DNA of 64,000 nt from Bemisia tabaci (Eukaryota > Arthropoda > Insecta > Hemiptera > Aleyrodidae), in assembly GCF_918797505.1 (NCBI RefSeq), contig NC_092795.1, positions 33,405,131 to 33,469,130 of the forward strand, given 5' to 3'. Below are positions 1 to 11,500 of this stretch, piece after piece. The position numbers were made by a program, and so were the translations under genes. Within the stretch, counting starts at the first letter, position 1, and every line of letters begins with the position of its first letter. The notes beneath the pieces are model-generated. The model did no database searches. It was not told where the DNA came from and was given only the letters and a program-made list of their open reading frames with translations.

Positions 1-140
1 CATTTGCGGTTAAGTCGGAGTAGCGAAACCCAACCATTTGACGGATAATTTATCGTCCTGTTTTTTAATGACCAGCTCGATGAGGAAGTAAGCAATACCT
101 AAGTAATACAGAAATTGTCGAAAGGAACCAGAGGAAAAAG

Positions 141-200
141 AGCAAAGGCCCTTCACGTGATTCGAGTAAAACGTCAGAGGTGGCGCCACCAGCGACCGAC
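141..200 (+). repeat. ~60-bp module preceding array A, left arm
   Basis: This segment (AGCAAAGGCCCTTCACGTGA onward, then GAGTAAAACGTCAGAGG and ACCAGCGACC) is clearly related to 2627-2682, and both sit just before a tandem array. They share AGCAAAGG, CACGTGA, GAGTAAAACGTC, TGAGG/AGAGG and AGCGACC. The function is unknown. Confidence 0.75.
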
Positions 201-204
201 ACCA

Positions 205-1460
205 CCTCCCCTAGACATCATCCCTAAATCGGGGACGACAATTTTTATGATGAAAATCGATAGCGCTTGCAAAAACTCGAATTCTCATGTGAGGTGCGGG
301 TGCCCCCTCACCCTAGCATCATCCCTCAAATCGAGGTTGAAAATTTTCAAGACGCCAATCGATACCGCATGTGAAAACTCGAATTTTGGTCAATAGTGCG
401 TCCACCCCCTCCCCTGCACACCATCCCCAAAATCGGGGACGACAACTTTTATGATGCAAATCGATACCGCTAGCAAAAACTCGAATTCTCATGTGAGGTG
501 CGGGCACCCCCTCACCCTAGTATCATGTCTCAAATCGAGGTCGAATATTTTCATGATGCCAATCGATAGAGCATGTGAAAACTCCAATTTTGGTTCAAAG
601 GGCGGGTACCCCCTCACCCTAGCATCATCCCTCAAATCGAGGTCGAAAATTTTCATGATGTCGATCGAAAGCACATGTGAAAACTCGAATTTTGGTCAAA
701 AGTGCGGATACCCCCTCCCCTGCACATCATCCCCAAAATCGGGGACGACAATTTTTATGATGCAAATCGATAGCGCTAGCAAAAACTCGAATTCTCATGT
801 GAGGTGGGGGTACCCCCTCACCCTAGCATCATCCCTCAAATCGAGGTAAAAAATTTTCATGATGCTAATCGATAGCGCATATGAAAACTCGAATTTTGGT
901 CCAAAGTGCGGGTACCCCCTCACCCTACTATCATCCCTCAAATCGAGGTAAAAAATTTTCTTGATGCTAATCGATAGCGCATGTGAAAACTCGAATTTTG
1001 GTCCAAAGTGCGGGTACCCCCTCACCCTAGCATCATCCTTCAAATCGAGGTAAAAAATTTTCATGATGCTAATCGATAGCGCATGTGAAAACTCGAATTT
1101 TGGTCCAAAGTGCGGGTACCCCCTCACCCTAGCATCATCCCTCAAATCGATGTCGAAAATTTTCATGATGTCGATCGAAAGCACATGTGAAAACTCGAAT
1201 TTTGGTCAAAAGTGCGGATACCCCCTCCCCTGCACATCATCCCCAAAATCGGTGACCACAATCTTCATGATGAAAATCGATAGCGCTTGCAAAAACTCGA
1301 ATTTTCATTTGAGGTGCGGGCACTGCCTCACCCTAGCATCATCCCTCAAATCGAGGTTGATAATTTTCAAGATGCCAATCGATAGCGCATGTGAAAACTC
1401 GAATTGTGGTCAATAGTGCAGTAACCCCCTCCCCTGCACAGCAGCTCCAAAACACGGTGT
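205..1460 (+). repeat. Minisatellite array A, 102-bp unit, left arm
   Basis: About a dozen head-to-tail units, each about 102 bp. Every unit carries an ATCGATAG core, then a (T/C)GCA(T/A)GTGAAAACTCGAAT stretch and a CACCCTAGCATCATCCCTCA or CCCTGCACATCATCCCCAAA stretch. Two unit types interleave, giving a higher-order pattern. The unit length is a multiple of three, so repetitive frames stay open on both strands; these are by-products rather than genes. Confidence 0.92.
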
Positions 1461-2626
1461 TGAACATTTAGTATAGTGTAATAATTAGGAGGCGACGTGA
1501 CGCCGTAAGTGTCATCCTTAAGGGATAGTTAACTGTCGAATTTTCTGAAGAAATGTCGGCGCGGAACTTAGATAACAGTGGTGGAAATCATCAGCAGAGT
1601 CAATTGTATGCTCGATGTTGCCACATATACATTCAAACTTTCATCTTTGTGTATGAGTTTTACGTATGCAATCCAAGACATTCAAACTTCCATCTTTGCG
1701 TATGAGTTTTACGTATGCAATCCAAGTGGTTCATGAAGGAAATCGCATTTACACACACGATAGGCACGCGACATAGACGTGTTTGCAGCATCATGCATAC
1801 AATTGGACAATAGTAAGAGTCAAGAGTAAACTAGCAAACCCCATTTATTCAAGCAGGAATAAAAAATTGCGAATACACATAGGATATGCATGCGTCTTAG
1901 GTAAAAGTCGAATTTTCTCGAAACGAAACTGCTTGTCAAAATTCGGTCTGTGCACATTTCCAATCTTCGATAGGGTGAACCAATTCCATCACTCCAGGGC
2001 AGATTGGGAGGAGTGGAGTTTGAAGGTGGCGCGGGACGTGCATATCTGCGGAAGATATCATCAGCAGAGCCGGTTGAATGGTCGAAGTTGCTACATATAC
2101 ATTCAAACTTCTATCTTCGCGTATGAGAGTTATGTATGCAATCTAAGTAAGTTAGTTAATGTATTTTTCAGACATTCAGCGTCACGGGCTATAAACGTCT
2201 TTACAGAAAATTTTGAAAATGGGTGTATATACGAAAATATAGATTTTTAAATTAAGAGAGGCGAAGAGTTTCAGAATTTTGGTAGTGACATTGGGTTCAT
2301 CGCGTGTAAGATGATTTGTATTGGACTAAACGTTCATCGCACAGGAGGTCAGGGGAGGAAAACATCGTGAACCGAAAATGCGACGTCAAGTGGGACAGAG
2401 GGAGGAAGTTTTAACCACCGCCAAAAGCTAGTCCACGAGCGGGGAAGAAAGATAAGTACTAACAAAAAATATTTGCACCATACCGAAACTGTAATCAATG
2501 AGGTCCATGAGGAAAACCGCGTAAACAAATAAGGTAAAAATCAAGTATGATAAACATCCAATAGCGTAACGAATACGTAAAAAAACAATTACAGTAAGGA
2601 AACACAAGAAAAGTAGCATTTTTTGT
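1461..2626 (+). repeat. Spacer between arrays, left arm, with old internal duplication
   Basis: No gene is supported. The part near 1520-1730 is related to 1908-2150: both have GTCGAATTTTCT, CATCAGCAGAG, a CGA(T/A)GTTGC(C/T)ACATATACATTC stretch and GTATGCAATC. A shorter ~50-bp direct repeat lies at about 1631-1730. The open frame at 1783-2250 is 155 codons but has no recognisable domain, and it falls inside this duplicated non-coding DNA. Confidence 0.7.
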
Positions 2627-2682
2627 AGCAAAGGACCTCCACGTGAATGAGTAAAACGTCTGAGGTTGTCCAACTAGCGACC
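2627..2682 (+). repeat. ~56-bp module preceding array B, left arm
   Basis: A diverged copy of the module at 141-200, placed about 35 bases before array B begins. The shared blocks are AGCAAAGG, CCACGTGA, GAGTAAAACGTC, TGAGG and AGCGACC. Confidence 0.75.
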
Positions 2683-2716
2683 TCTGAGAAGTTAAAGTTG
2701 TTACGCGGAGCCTAAT

Positions 2717-5700
2717 TTGTCACATCGTCCTATCTATTCCATTCCAAAACTTCGCAATGTCCTGATGCCACTTTTACACACAAATCCACGCTTCCTACGG
2801 CTCATGGAGGATCGATATATGGTCTTACGGCTGAGGGCCAACGATATTTTTTCAAATCCAAAATTTCACGTAAATTATGAATTTCGCAATGAAAGTGACC
2901 CCACTTTTACACATAAATCCACGCTTCCTACGACCCATGGGGGATCGATATACGCCCTTCCGTCATTGCAGCGACGATATTTCCAAATGCAAAATTTCAC
3001 GTAAAACATGATTTATGCAATGAAGTGAGCCCACTTTTAAACATAAATGGATGCTTTCTACGACTCATGGGATCGACATACACCCTTCCCGTCATTGCAG
3101 CGACGATATTTTTCAAATGCAAAATTTCACATTAACACGGATGAAATGAGCCCAGTTTTACACAAAAACCATGCTTCCTACGGCTCATGGATGATTCGAT
3201 ATACGCTCTTACGTCGGGGGAGAATCGATATTTTTCAAATGCAAAATTTCACGTAAAACCCGATTTTTGCAATTAAGTGAGCCCAGTTCTACACAAAAAT
3301 TCATGCTTGTTACCACTCAGGGGGGGTCCATATGCGGTCCTACGTCGGAGGAGTGACGATATTTTTCAAATGCACAATTTCGAGAAAAACATGATTTTCG
3401 CAATGAAGTGAACCCTCTTTTAAACGTAAATCCATTCTTTCTAAGGGTCATGTAGTAATCGATATACACCCTTACATCGGAGGATCGACAATGTTTCTAA
3501 AATGCAAAATTCCACGTAAAACATGATTCACGCAATTAAGTGAGCCCAGTTTTACACATAAATCCATGCCTCCTACGCCTCAATGAGGAACGATATAACC
3601 CCTTACGTCGGGGGAGCGACAATATTTTTCAAATGCAAAAATTTCACGTAAAACATGATACTCGCGTTGAAATGAGCACACCTTTACACAAAACTCCATG
3701 CTTCCTACGACTCTTGGGGAATCCACATACGTTCTTACGTCGGGTGACCGTCCATGTTTATCAAATGCAAATTTTCACGTAAAACATGATTTTCGCAATG
3801 AATTGAGCACACTTTTACACAGAAATCCATGCTTATGACGGCTCATGGGGGATCCATACATTCTCTTACGTCGGAAGAGCGACGATATATTTCATATGCA
3901 AAATTTCACGTGAAACATGATTTTTGCAATGAAGTGAGCCCAGTTTTACACACAAATCCATACTTTCTACGCCTCATGGCTGATCGATATACGCCCTAAC
4001 GTCGGAGGAGCGACAATATTTTTCAAAGCCAAAATTTCACCTAAAAACATGATTTTTGCAATAAAATGACCCCAGTTTTACATAATATTCCATACTCTCT
4101 ACGCCTCATGGGGGATCTATATACACCCTGACGTCGGAGGAGTGACGATATTTTTTCAAATGCAAAATTTCAGATAAAACATGATTTTCGCAATGGAGTG
4201 AGACCAGGTTTACACATAAATCCATGCTTCCCACGGCTCATGGGGGATCCATGTACGCCCTTACGTCGGAGGAGCAAACGATGTTTTTCAAATGCAACAT
4301 TTCACGTAAAATATGATTTTCGCAATGAATTGAGCCCACTTTTACACGTAAATCCATACTTTCTACGGCTCATGGAGAATTCGATATACGCTCTTTCAAT
4401 ACTGGAGCGACGATATTTTTCAATTGCAAAATTGTACGTAAAACATGATTATCACAATGAAGTGAACCCTGTATTACACATAAATCCATGCTTTCCACTG
4501 CTCAAGGGTTCGATATACGCCCTTACGATTGACGTGCGACGATATTTTTCAAATGCAAATTTTCACGTAAAACATGATTTTCGCGGTGAAATGAGACCAG
4601 TTTTACATGTAAATCCATTCTTCCTATGGGTAATGTAGTAATCGATGTACGTCCTTACGTCAGAAGAGCATCGATATTCTTCAAATGCAAAATTTAACTT
4701 AAAACATGATTTTACAATGCATTGCCTCTACATTTACACATAAATCCATGCTTCCTACGTTTCATGGGGGATCGATATATGGCCTTCCGACATTGCAGCG
4801 ACGATATTTCTCATGGGCAAGATTTCACGTGAAACAAGATTTTTCCGTTGAAGAGACCCCATTTTAACACATAAATCCATGCTTTCTACGACTCATGGAG
4901 GATTCTATACACGCTCTTTCAATATTGCTCGAGCGACGATATTTTTCAAATGCAACATTTCACGTAAAACTTGATTAACACAATGAAGTGAACCCAGTAT
5001 TATACACATAATCCATGCTTTCCACTGCTCAAGGGGTTTCAATGTACACCCTTACGTTTGAGGGGCGACGATATTTTTCAAATGCAACATTTCACGTAAA
5101 ATATTATTTTTGCGATGAAATGACCCCAGTTTTTCACACAAATCAATGCTTTCTACGACTCATGGAGGATTCGATATACGCTCTTTCAATACTGGAGCGA
5201 CGATATTTTTCAATTGCAAAATTTCACGTACAACATGATTATCGCAATGAAATGAACCCAGTATTACACATAAATCCATGCTTTCCACAGCTCAAGGGTT
5301 CGATATACGACCTAACTTTTGTCGGCGACGATATTTTTCGAATGCAAATTTTCACGTAAAACATGATTTTGGCGATGAAATGAGCCCAGTTTTACATGTA
5401 AATCCATTCTTTCTATGGCTCATGTATTGATCGATATACGCCCTTACGTCGGAGGAGCATCGATATTTTTCAAATGGAAAATTTCACGTAAACCATGATT
5501 TTCACAATGAATTGAGCCTACATTTACACATGAATTCATGTTCCCCACGTTTCATGGGGGATCGATATACGCCCTCCCGTCATTGCAGCGACGATATTTT
5601 TATAGACAAAATTTCACGTGAAACGCGATTTTCGCAATGAAGTGAGCCCAGTTTAACACATAAATCCATGCTTCCTACGTCTCATGGGGGATCGATTTAC

Positions 5701-7075
5701 GTCCTTACGTCAGAGGAGCGACGATGTTTTTTAGACCCAATTTTTCACGTAAAAACATGATATTCGCGATGAAATGAGCACTCTTTTACACATATATCCA
5801 TGCTCCCTACGGTTCATGGGGATTCAAAATACGCCCTTACGTCTGAGGGGCGACGATATTTTTTCAGATGCAAAATTTCACGTAAAATATGATTTTCGCG
5901 GTGAAATGAGCGCAGTTTTACACGTAAATCCATTCTTTCTATGGGACATGTAGTAATCGATTTACACCCTTACGTCGCACGAGCAACGATTTTTTCAAAT
6001 GCAAAATTTCACGTAAGCATGATTTTTGCAATGAATTGAGTCACACACACAAATCCTACACATCCGTGCATTTACACATACATCCATGCTTCCTACGGCT
6101 CATGGGATCGATATACGCCCTTCCGTCATAGCAGCAACGATATTTTTCAAACACAAAATTTCACATGAATCACGATTTTTTGTAATGAAATGAGCCCAGT
6201 TTTACACATCCGTGCTTCCTACGGCTCTTCGTGGATCGATGTACACCCATTACGTCGGAGGAGCGACGATGTTCTCAAATGCAAAATGTCACGTAAAACA
6301 TGATATTCGCGATGAAATGGGCTATTAGCATAAAGCATGATTTTTGCAATGAATTGAGTCACACACACAAATCCTACACATCCGTACATTTACGCATACA
6401 TCCATGCTTCCTACGGCTCATGGGGATCGATATACGCCCTTCCGTCATAGCAGCAACGATATTTTTCAAACACAAAAATTTCACATGAATCACGATTTTT
6501 TGTAATGAAATGAGCCCAGTTTTACACATCCGTGCTTCCTACGGCTCTTCGTGGATCGATGTACACCCATTACGTCGGAGGAGCGACGATGTTCTCAAAT
6601 GCAAAATGTCACGTAAAACATGATATTCGCGATGAAATGAGCACACTTTTACACATAAATCCATGCTTCCTACGGCTCATGGGGATTCAATATACGCCCT
6701 TACGTCTGAGGGGTGACTATATTTTTTCTAATGCAAAATTTCACGTAAAAACATGATTTTCGCTATAAAATGAGCACACTTTTACACATAAATCCATGCT
6801 TTCAACGCCTGTTGGTGGATTCGATATACGCTCTTTCAATATTGGAGCGACGATATTTTTCAAATGAATTTCACGTAAAACATGATTATCAAAATGAAGT
6901 GAACCCAGTATTCCACATAAATCCATGCATCCACCGCTCAAGGGGTTCGATATACGCCCTTACTTTTGAGGGACGACGATATTTTTCAAAGGCAAAACTT
7001 CACGTAAAACATGATTGTCCCGATGAAATGACCATACTTTTACCCATACACCCATTCTTTCTATGGCTCATATTT
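2717..7075 (+). repeat. Minisatellite array B, ~120-130-bp unit, left arm
   Basis: About 35 diverged tandem units. Each contains TTTCACGTAAAACATGATTT, GCAATGAA(G/A)TGAGCCCA, TTTTACACATAAATCCATGC, CTACGGCTCATGG, GATCGATATACGCCCTTACG and GAGCGACGATATTTTTCAAA in that order. Short frames open and close throughout; none has conserved coding content. Divergence between neighbouring units is much higher than between the two palindrome arms. Confidence 0.92.
6020..6640 (+). repeat. ~320-bp higher-order duplication inside array B
   Basis: A block of array B units containing an unusual TCACACACACAAATCCTACA segment occurs twice in direct tandem (about 6020-6330 and 6336-6640). The mirrored pair lies at about 8975-9595. 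The copies allow a test of arm-specific homogenisation (see findings). Confidence 0.8.
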
Positions 7076-7164
7076 TGTACTAAATTTACAAATAGCACCC
7101 GTCTATTTAGGGTCCTAGAAGGCTGATCCATCGATATTTTCACACCCCTGTCAAACTGGGTGAA

Positions 7165-7266
7165 AGGATAACTTACTGGGCGGGTATGTCTCTCCCACAC
7201 CCACCTACGTGGAAGAGTGAGTCTGATGGAGTGTCGTAGCGAATTGCCTTGACCACTACACCACTG
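7165..7266 (-). other. tRNA-like segment, left arm
   Basis: On the minus strand the segment starts with TGGTGTAGTGGTCAAGGC, which resembles the D-arm/A-box of a tRNA or tRNA-derived SINE head. About 55 bases later there is GGTGTGGGAGAGACATACCC, which looks like a decayed T-arm/B-box lacking the TTCGA core. It is not a functional tRNA; SINE ancestry is inferred. Confidence 0.3.
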
Positions 7267-7374
7267 TGTGCATATGCTAAAAGTAATATTCGGAAAAAAG
7301 ACTACAACAGACCACCAAAGTAGGCATATCGCTGGAAAAATGCGGATTATAATGGTATCTTTCTTCATTAGGGA

Positions 7375-7417
7375 TATCGGAGATCGGCTATCGCGTAGCG
7401 ATAACCAATCTCCGATA
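7375..7417. repeat. 43-nt hairpin, left arm
   Basis: TATCGGAGAT and ATCTCCGATA form the outer stem, and TATCGC/GCGATA closes an inner stem around a GTA loop. On the + strand two pairs are C-A mismatches. On the - strand the same two positions become G-T, so a minus-strand RNA would fold into an unbroken stem with two wobbles. The mirror copy is at 8198-8240. Confidence 0.8.
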
Positions 7418-7539
7418 CAGTGGGGCCCCCCTTTATCTTATTCGGTTGGGTAGACCGACATTTTGCCTCACGGTCTCATATTTTACGTCCTCCCTTGGCT
7501 CATATTTTGATTAAATTTAAAAATAGCGTTCTATTTTGG

Positions 7540-7735
7540 GTCCTAATGGGACATCAACCGCATTGGAACTGTTTTTTGATGACGTCAGTAAGCGCAAAAT
7601 GGGACATCAAACGCATTGGAGCTGTTTTTTGACGACGTCACAAGCGCATTGATGGTGTATTTTGATGACGTCACTTGGGCGTCACACCACTACTTCGTAA
7701 GGACAAAATGGGACATCAAGCGCATTGGTTCCATG
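7540..7735 (+). repeat. TGACGTCA-bearing tandem repeats beside the axis, left arm
   Basis: Related units of roughly 70-80 bp, each with GGGACATCAA, CGCATTGG and a GATGACGTCA or GACGACGTCA palindrome, are arranged in tandem up to the axis. TGACGTCA is the CRE/ATF core, but no regulatory role is shown. The mirror lies at about 7880-8075. Confidence 0.7.
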
Positions 7736-8197
7736 TTTGACCTTGAAAATGTCAACATAGGTCCGAGAACCCTCCTACTCCCCAACCCTACCCCCTAACC
7801 TAGAGGTTAGGGGTAGGGTTGGGGGTAGGATGGGGAGTAGGAGGGTTCTCGGACCTATGTTGACATTTTCAAGGTCAAACATGGAACCAATGCGCTTGAT
7901 GTCCCATTTTGTCCTTACTAAGTAGTGGTATGACGCCCAAGTGACGTCATCAAAATACACCATCAATGCGCTTGTGACGTCGTCAAAAATCAGCTCCAAT
8001 GCGTTTGATGTCCCATTTTGCGCTTACTGACGTCATCAAAAAACAGTTCCAATGCGGTTGGTGTCCCATTAGGACCAAAATAGAACGCTATTTTTAAATT
8101 TAATCAAAATATGAGCCAAGGGAGGACGTAAAATATGAGACCGTGAGGCAAAATGTCGGTCTACCCAACCGAATAAGATAAAGTGGGGCCCCGCTGT

Positions 8198-8240
8198 ATC
8201 GGAGATTGGTTATCGCTACGCGATAGCCGATCTCCGATAT
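8198..8240. repeat. 43-nt hairpin, right arm
   Basis: Exact mirror of the hairpin at 7375-7417. On the + strand here the two non-Watson-Crick positions are G-T wobbles. Confidence 0.8.
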
Positions 8241-8348
8241 CCCTAATGAAGAAAGATACCATTATAATCCGCATTTATCCAGCGATATGGCTACTTTGGT
8301 GGTCTGTTGTAGTCTTTTTTCCGATTATTACTTTTAGCATATGCACAC

Positions 8349-8450
8349 AGTGGTGTAGTGGTCAAGGCAATTCGCTACGACACTCCATCAGACTCACTCT
8401 TTCCACGTAGGTGGGTGTGGGAGAGACATACCCGCCCAGTAAGTTATCCT
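8349..8450 (+). other. tRNA-like segment, right arm
   Basis: Mirror of 7165-7266, in plus orientation: an A-box-like TGGTGTAGTGG is followed by a degenerate B-box-like region. Low confidence, because no complete cloverleaf can be drawn. Confidence 0.3.
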
Positions 8451-8539
8451 TTCGCCCAGTTTGACAGGGGTGTGAAAATATCGATGGATCAGCCTTCTAG
8501 GACCCAAAATAGAGGGGTGCTATATGTATTTAGTACAAA

Positions 8540-11500
8540 ATATGAGTCATAGAAAGAATGGGTGTATGGGTAAAAGTATGGTCATTTCATCGGGACAATC
8601 ATGTTTTACGTGAAGTTTTGCCTTTGAAAAAATATCGTCGTCCCTCAGAAGTAAGGGCGTATATCGAACCCCTTGAGCGGTGGATGCATGGATTTATGTG
8701 TAATACTGGGTTCACTTCATTTTGATAATCATGTTTTACGTGAAATCATTTGAAAAATATCGTCGCTCCAATATTGAAAGAGGGTATATCGAATCCACCA
8801 ACAGGCGTTGAAAGCATGGATTTATGTGTAAAAGTGTGCTCATTTTATAGCGAAAATCATGTTTTTACGTGTGAAATTTTGCATTAGAAAAAATATAGTC
8901 ACCCCTCAGACGTAAGGGCGTATATTGAATCCCCATGAGCCGTAGGAAGCATGGATTTATGTGTAAAAGTGTGCTCATTTCATCGCGAATATCATGTTTT
9001 ACGTGACATTTTGCATTTGAGAACATCGTCGCTCCTCCGACGTAATGGGTGTACATCGATCCACTAAGAGCCGTAGGAAGCACGGATGTGTTTAAACTGG
9101 GCTCATTTTCATTGCAAAAAATCGTGATTCATGTGAAATTTTGTGTTTGAAAAATATCGTTGCTGCTATGACGGAAGGGCGTATATCGATCCCCATGAGC
9201 CGTAGGAAGCATGGATGTATGCGTAAATGTACGGATGTGTAGGATTTGTGTGTGTGACTCATTTCATTGCAAAAATCATGCTTTATGCTAATAGCCCATT
9301 TCATCGCGAATATCATGTTTTACGTGACATTTTGCATTTGAGAACATCGTCGCTCCTCCGACGTAATGGGTGTACATCGATCCACTAAGAGCCGTAGGAA
9401 GCACGGATGTGTTAAACTGGGCTCATTTCATTGCAAAAAAATCGTGATTCATGTGAAATTTTGTGTTTGAAAAATATCGTTGCTGCTATGACGGAAGGGC
9501 GTATATCGATCCCCATGAGCCGTAGGAAGCATGGATGTATGCGTAAATGTACGGATGTGTAGGATTTGTGTGTGTGACTCAATTCATTGCAAAAATCATG
9601 CTTTACGTGAAATTTTGCATTTGAAAAAATCGTTTCTCGTGCGACGTAAGGGTGTATATCGATTACTACATGTCCCATAGAAAGAATGGATTTACGTGTA
9701 AAACTGCGCTCATTTCACCGCGAAAATCATATTTTACGTGAAATTTTGCATTTGAAAAAATATCGTCGCCCCTCAGACGTAAGGACGTATTTTGAATCCC
9801 CATGAACCGTAGGGAGCATGGATCTATGTGTAAAAGAGTGCTCATTTCATCGCGAATATCATGTTTTTACGTGAAAAATTGGGTCTAAAAACATCGTCGC
9901 TCCTCTGACGTAAGGACGTAAATCGATCCCCCATGAGACGTAGGAAGCATGGATTTATGTGTTAAACTGGGCTCACTTCATTGCGAAAATCCGTTACACG
10001 TGAAATTTTGTCTATAAAAATATCGTCGCTGCAACGACGGGAGGGCGTATATCGATCCCCCATGAAACGTAGGGAACATAAATTCATGTGTAAATGTAGG
10101 CTCAATTCATTGTGAAAATCATGGTTTACGTGAAATTTTCCATTTGAAAAATATCGATGCTCCTCTCGACGTAAGGGCGTATATCGATCAATACATGAGC
10201 CGTAGAAAGAATGGATTTACATGTAAAACTGGGCTCATTTCATCGCCAAAATCATGTTTTACGTGAAAATTTGCATTCGAAAAATATCGTCGCCGACAAA
10301 AGTTAGGTCGTATATCGACCCTTGAGCTGTGGAAAGCATGGATTTATGTGTAATACTGGGTTCATTTCATTGCGATAATCATGTTGTACGTGAAATTTTG
10401 CAATTGAAAAATATCGTCGCTCCAGTATTGAAAGAGCGTATATCGAATCCTCCATGAGTCGTAGAAAGCATTGATTTGTGTGAAAAACTGGGATCATTTC
10501 ATCGCAAAAATAATATTTTACGTAAAATGTTGCATTTGAAAAAATATCGTCGCCCCTCAAACGTAAGGGTGTACATTGAAACCCCTTGAGCAGTGGAAAG
10601 TATGGATTATGTGTATAATACTGGGTTCACTTCATTGTGTTAATCAAGTTTTACGTGAAATGTTGCATTTGAAAAATATCGTCGCTCGAGCAATATTGAA
10701 AGAGCGTGTATAGAATCCTCCATGAGTCGTAGAAAGCATGGATTTATGTGTTAAAAATGGGGTCTCTTCAACGGAAAAAAAATCTTGTTTCACGTGAAAT
10801 CTTGCCCATGAGAAATATCGTCGCTGCAATGTCGGAAGGCCAATATCGATCCCCATGAAACGTAGGAAGCATGGATTTATGTGTAAATGTAGAGTCAATG
10901 CATTGTGAAAATCATGTTTTACGTTAAATTTTGCATTTGAAGAATATCGATGCTCCTCCGACGTAAGGACGCCGATTACTACATGACCATAGGAAAGAAT
11001 GGATTTACATGTAAAACTGGTCTCATTTCACCGCGAGAATCATGTTTTACGTGAAAATTTGCATTTGAAAAAATATCGTCGCACGTCAATCGTAAGGGCG
11101 TATATCGAACCCTTGAGCAGTGGAAAGCATGGATTTATGTGTAATACAGGGTTCACTTCATTGTGATAATCATGTTTTACGTACAATTTTGCAATTGAAA
11201 AATATCGTCGCTCCAGTATTGAAAGAGCGTATATCGAATTCTCATGAGCCGTAGAAAGTATGGATTTACGTGTAAAAGTGGGCTCAATTCATTGCGAAAA
11301 TCATATTTTACGTGAAATGTTGCATTTGAAAAACATCGTTTGCTCCTCCGACGTAAGGGCGTACATGGATCCCCCATGAGCCGTAGGAAGCATGGATTTA
11401 TGTGTAAACCTGGTCTCACTCCATTGTGCAAATCATGTTTTATCTGAAATTTTGCATTTGAAAAAATATCGTCACTCCTCCGACGTCAGGGTGTATATAG

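Larger units (their letters stand above)
7076..7801 (+). repeat. Inner domain of left palindrome arm
   Basis: Non-repetitive inner part of the arm, running from the end of array B to the axis. It contains a tRNA-like stretch, a 43-nt hairpin, and three or four related ~75-bp units with GACATCAA(N)CGCATTGG and TGACGTCA. Open frames here mirror one another across the axis and have no domain content. Confidence 0.8.
7804..8539 (-). repeat. Inner domain of right palindrome arm
   Basis: Inverted copy of 7076-7801. It differs mainly by about 10 extra bases beside the axis, where a CCTACCCCC-type unit is repeated once more. That shifts the local axis (about 7802) relative to the global one (about 7807). 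Confidence 0.85.

Noticed and set aside
205..1460. Long repetitive frames in array A read as a protein family
   Set aside because: They exist on both strands and only because the unit is 102 bp; no start or splice context or domain supports them.
1783..2250. 155-codon open frame in the palindrome spacer (and its mirror at 13365-13832)
   Set aside because: No recognisable domain; it overlaps an internal non-coding duplication. The mirror identity follows from near-identical arms, not from selection on protein.
2717..7075. Array B considered as a CRISPR-like or spacer array
   Set aside because: Whole units repeat and drift together; there is no constant repeat alternating with unique spacers, and the host is an animal.
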